64,000 bases of DNA from Paulinella micropora (taxonomy: Eukaryota; Cercozoa; Imbricatea; Euglyphida; Paulinellidae), in the NCBI GenBank assembly GCA_019918135.1, contig WBZZ01006551.1, positions 472,501 to 536,500 of the forward strand. Reading direction: 5' to 3'. The position numbers were made by a program, and so were the translations under genes. The notes under the pieces were generated by a model. It was given only the letters and a program-made list of their open reading frames with translations. It ran no database searches and had not been told where the DNA came from. Position 1 is the first letter of the stretch. Each line of letters starts with the position of its first letter. Below are positions 63,218 to 64,000 of the stretch, one piece after another.

Positions 63218-64000
63218 ATGAGCGCCAAAAAGTGGTCTAATGTCGTAGCAGGCCGGCCAAGCACGAAATTAACCTGCTTCCAGGCGCTGCTAACGAAAAT
63301 AACTACAATATGTAACAAGGAAAGGTGCCCCGTTGAGGTCCACGTGACGCAGCGGCACTTGCTCTTGGTCGACGAAGAAGGCGGCAGGGCCTTTGGCATC
63401 CGTTTCTACAGCGTGGCGGCAGATGTTGCGGTTGCTAGCTTAAATGGCGTGCTGAGGCGGCAGGCGCAAGACGCCAAAAGAATGCCGCCCGCGGTGCCAC
63501 ACACTTACAATTTCGCTTGGCTGCTGAAAGAGGACAGGAAGGAACTGGACCCAAAGACCAAGGAGCTCCTACCGAGTCTGCAGAACATAATCGAGCGTTC
63601 CGAGTACAAAGCGGCAAACGAGGTCCCGACGGCCGTTTTTGGCGAGGCTAAGACATCGGTCCTCGCGGTCATCAAGCACGCTCAGGAAAACGTGCGGGGA
63701 CAGCACCTGCTCCTGTTGCAGGAAACGGAGCACTACGGATCCAGGAACCTCCTGTCTTGGCTTAAGGCCGACCTTGATCACACGGATTTGATCAAAGGGC
63801 TGTACAACCAGGTAGTGGGCATCCCGACACTGCTGGCCAACCTTGACACGCGGTACTACTACGTGTGGCCCTGCATATCGCCCTGCGTAATCTTTGTCCG
63901 GTCGTGCGGGCATTCCGGCAGAGATAGGCCTTTGTTGATGTTGGGCCTGGAACGTGAGGTTCTGCAGCTCAATGAGGAGGGCCTGGTCGTCGCGCCCGGG
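63218..64000 (+). CDS. Large unknown protein, N-terminal part (runs off the window)
   Basis: ATG at 63218 (MSAKKWSNVVAGRPSTKL) opens a frame with no stop to the window end (261 codons). It looks globular: CFQALLTKITTICNKERCPVEVHV, HLLLVDEEGGRAFGIRFYSVAADVAVASLNGVL, LLSWLKADLDHTDLIKGLYNQVVGIPTLLANLD, RYYYVWPCISPCVIFV. The repeated hydrophobic strands and Lys/Asp positions do not let me name a family. It is unique DNA just outside the inverted repeat and shows the element continues to the right. Confidence 0.6.
   Translation, partial: MSAKKWSNVVAGRPSTKLTCFQALLTKITTICNKERCPVEVHVTQRHLLLVDEEGGRAFGIRFYSVAADVAVASLNGVLRRQAQDAKRMPPAVPHTYNFAWLLKEDRKELDPKTKELLPSLQNIIERSEYKAANEVPTAVFGEAKTSVLAVIKHAQENVRGQHLLLLQETEHYGSRNLLSWLKADLDHTDLIKGLYNQVVGIPTLLANLDTRYYYVWPCISPCVIFVRSCGHSGRDRPLLMLGLEREVLQLNEEGLVVAPG

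Larger units (their letters stand above)
14908..64000. mobile_element. Large GC-rich mobile element with TV-Pol/SF3 helicase and tyrosine recombinase
   Basis: From about 14.9 kb to the right edge, base composition, codon use (strong GC3), long G/C tracts between genes and repeated blocks are shared. Core genes: polymerase-helicase (19412-22309) and recombinase blocks (three copies). Accessory genes: BRO-like, GNAT-like, F-box-like, SKP1 homologue and many unknowns. No capsid was recognised, so it may be a plasmid-, transpoviron- or Crypton-like giant transposon, or a virus relative with unrecognised capsid. About five genes are not in a single frame. The right end lies beyond the window; the left end abuts the PLV. 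Confidence 0.6.

Overview
The window comes from a unicellular eukaryote (protist) that I cannot name. The best evidence is the left end, where a host gene of about eight exons with short GT-AG introns (49-113 nt) encodes a nucleotidyltransferase of the kind best known from plants. Three blocks follow. (1) 1-6240: host DNA, with (GA)n satellites and the nucleotidyltransferase gene. (2) About 6.24-14.9 kb: AT-rich DNA holding a small virus-like fossil of the Polinton-like virus (PLV)/virophage group. It has a double-jelly-roll type major capsid protein, a penton-like protein, a tyrosine recombinase that resembles telomere resolvases, a GIY-YIG nuclease and several small or fibre-like genes. About three of its genes are no longer in a single frame. 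A 406-bp palindrome lies at its left side. (3) About 14.9 kb to beyond the right edge: a GC-rich mobile element of at least 49 kb with long G tracts between genes.

The GC-rich element encodes a family-A-like polymerase (TV-Pol type) fused to a superfamily 3 helicase, a probable tyrosine recombinase, a BRO-N-like protein with a coiled coil, a GNAT-like protein, a probable F-box protein, an intron-bearing SKP1 homologue, a protein with a long Pro/Phe/Gln repeat, and many proteins I do not recognise. No capsid gene was recognised in this block. Replication (TV-Pol/helicase), mobility (recombinase) and possible takeover of host ubiquitin ligases (F-box plus SKP1) are the three functions I can infer.

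The most striking structure is a near-perfect inverted repeat. The left arm is 38210-50516, the right arm 50681-62989, the spacer only 164 bp, and each arm is about 12.3 kb. A further direct copy of the first 4 kb of the right arm lies at 34171-38209. So the recombinase block is present three times (+, -, +) and the next 8.4 kb twice (-, +). This is the layout called duplication / inverted triplication / duplication, and one junction carries a short copied filler. The copies differ by a few substitutions and repeat-length changes, so they are not simply one read used twice, but an assembly or amplification artefact is not excluded.

Protein calls rest on motifs read by eye; no database search was run. 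Starts were moved to the first sensible ATG where an upstream non-ATG start would otherwise have been used.
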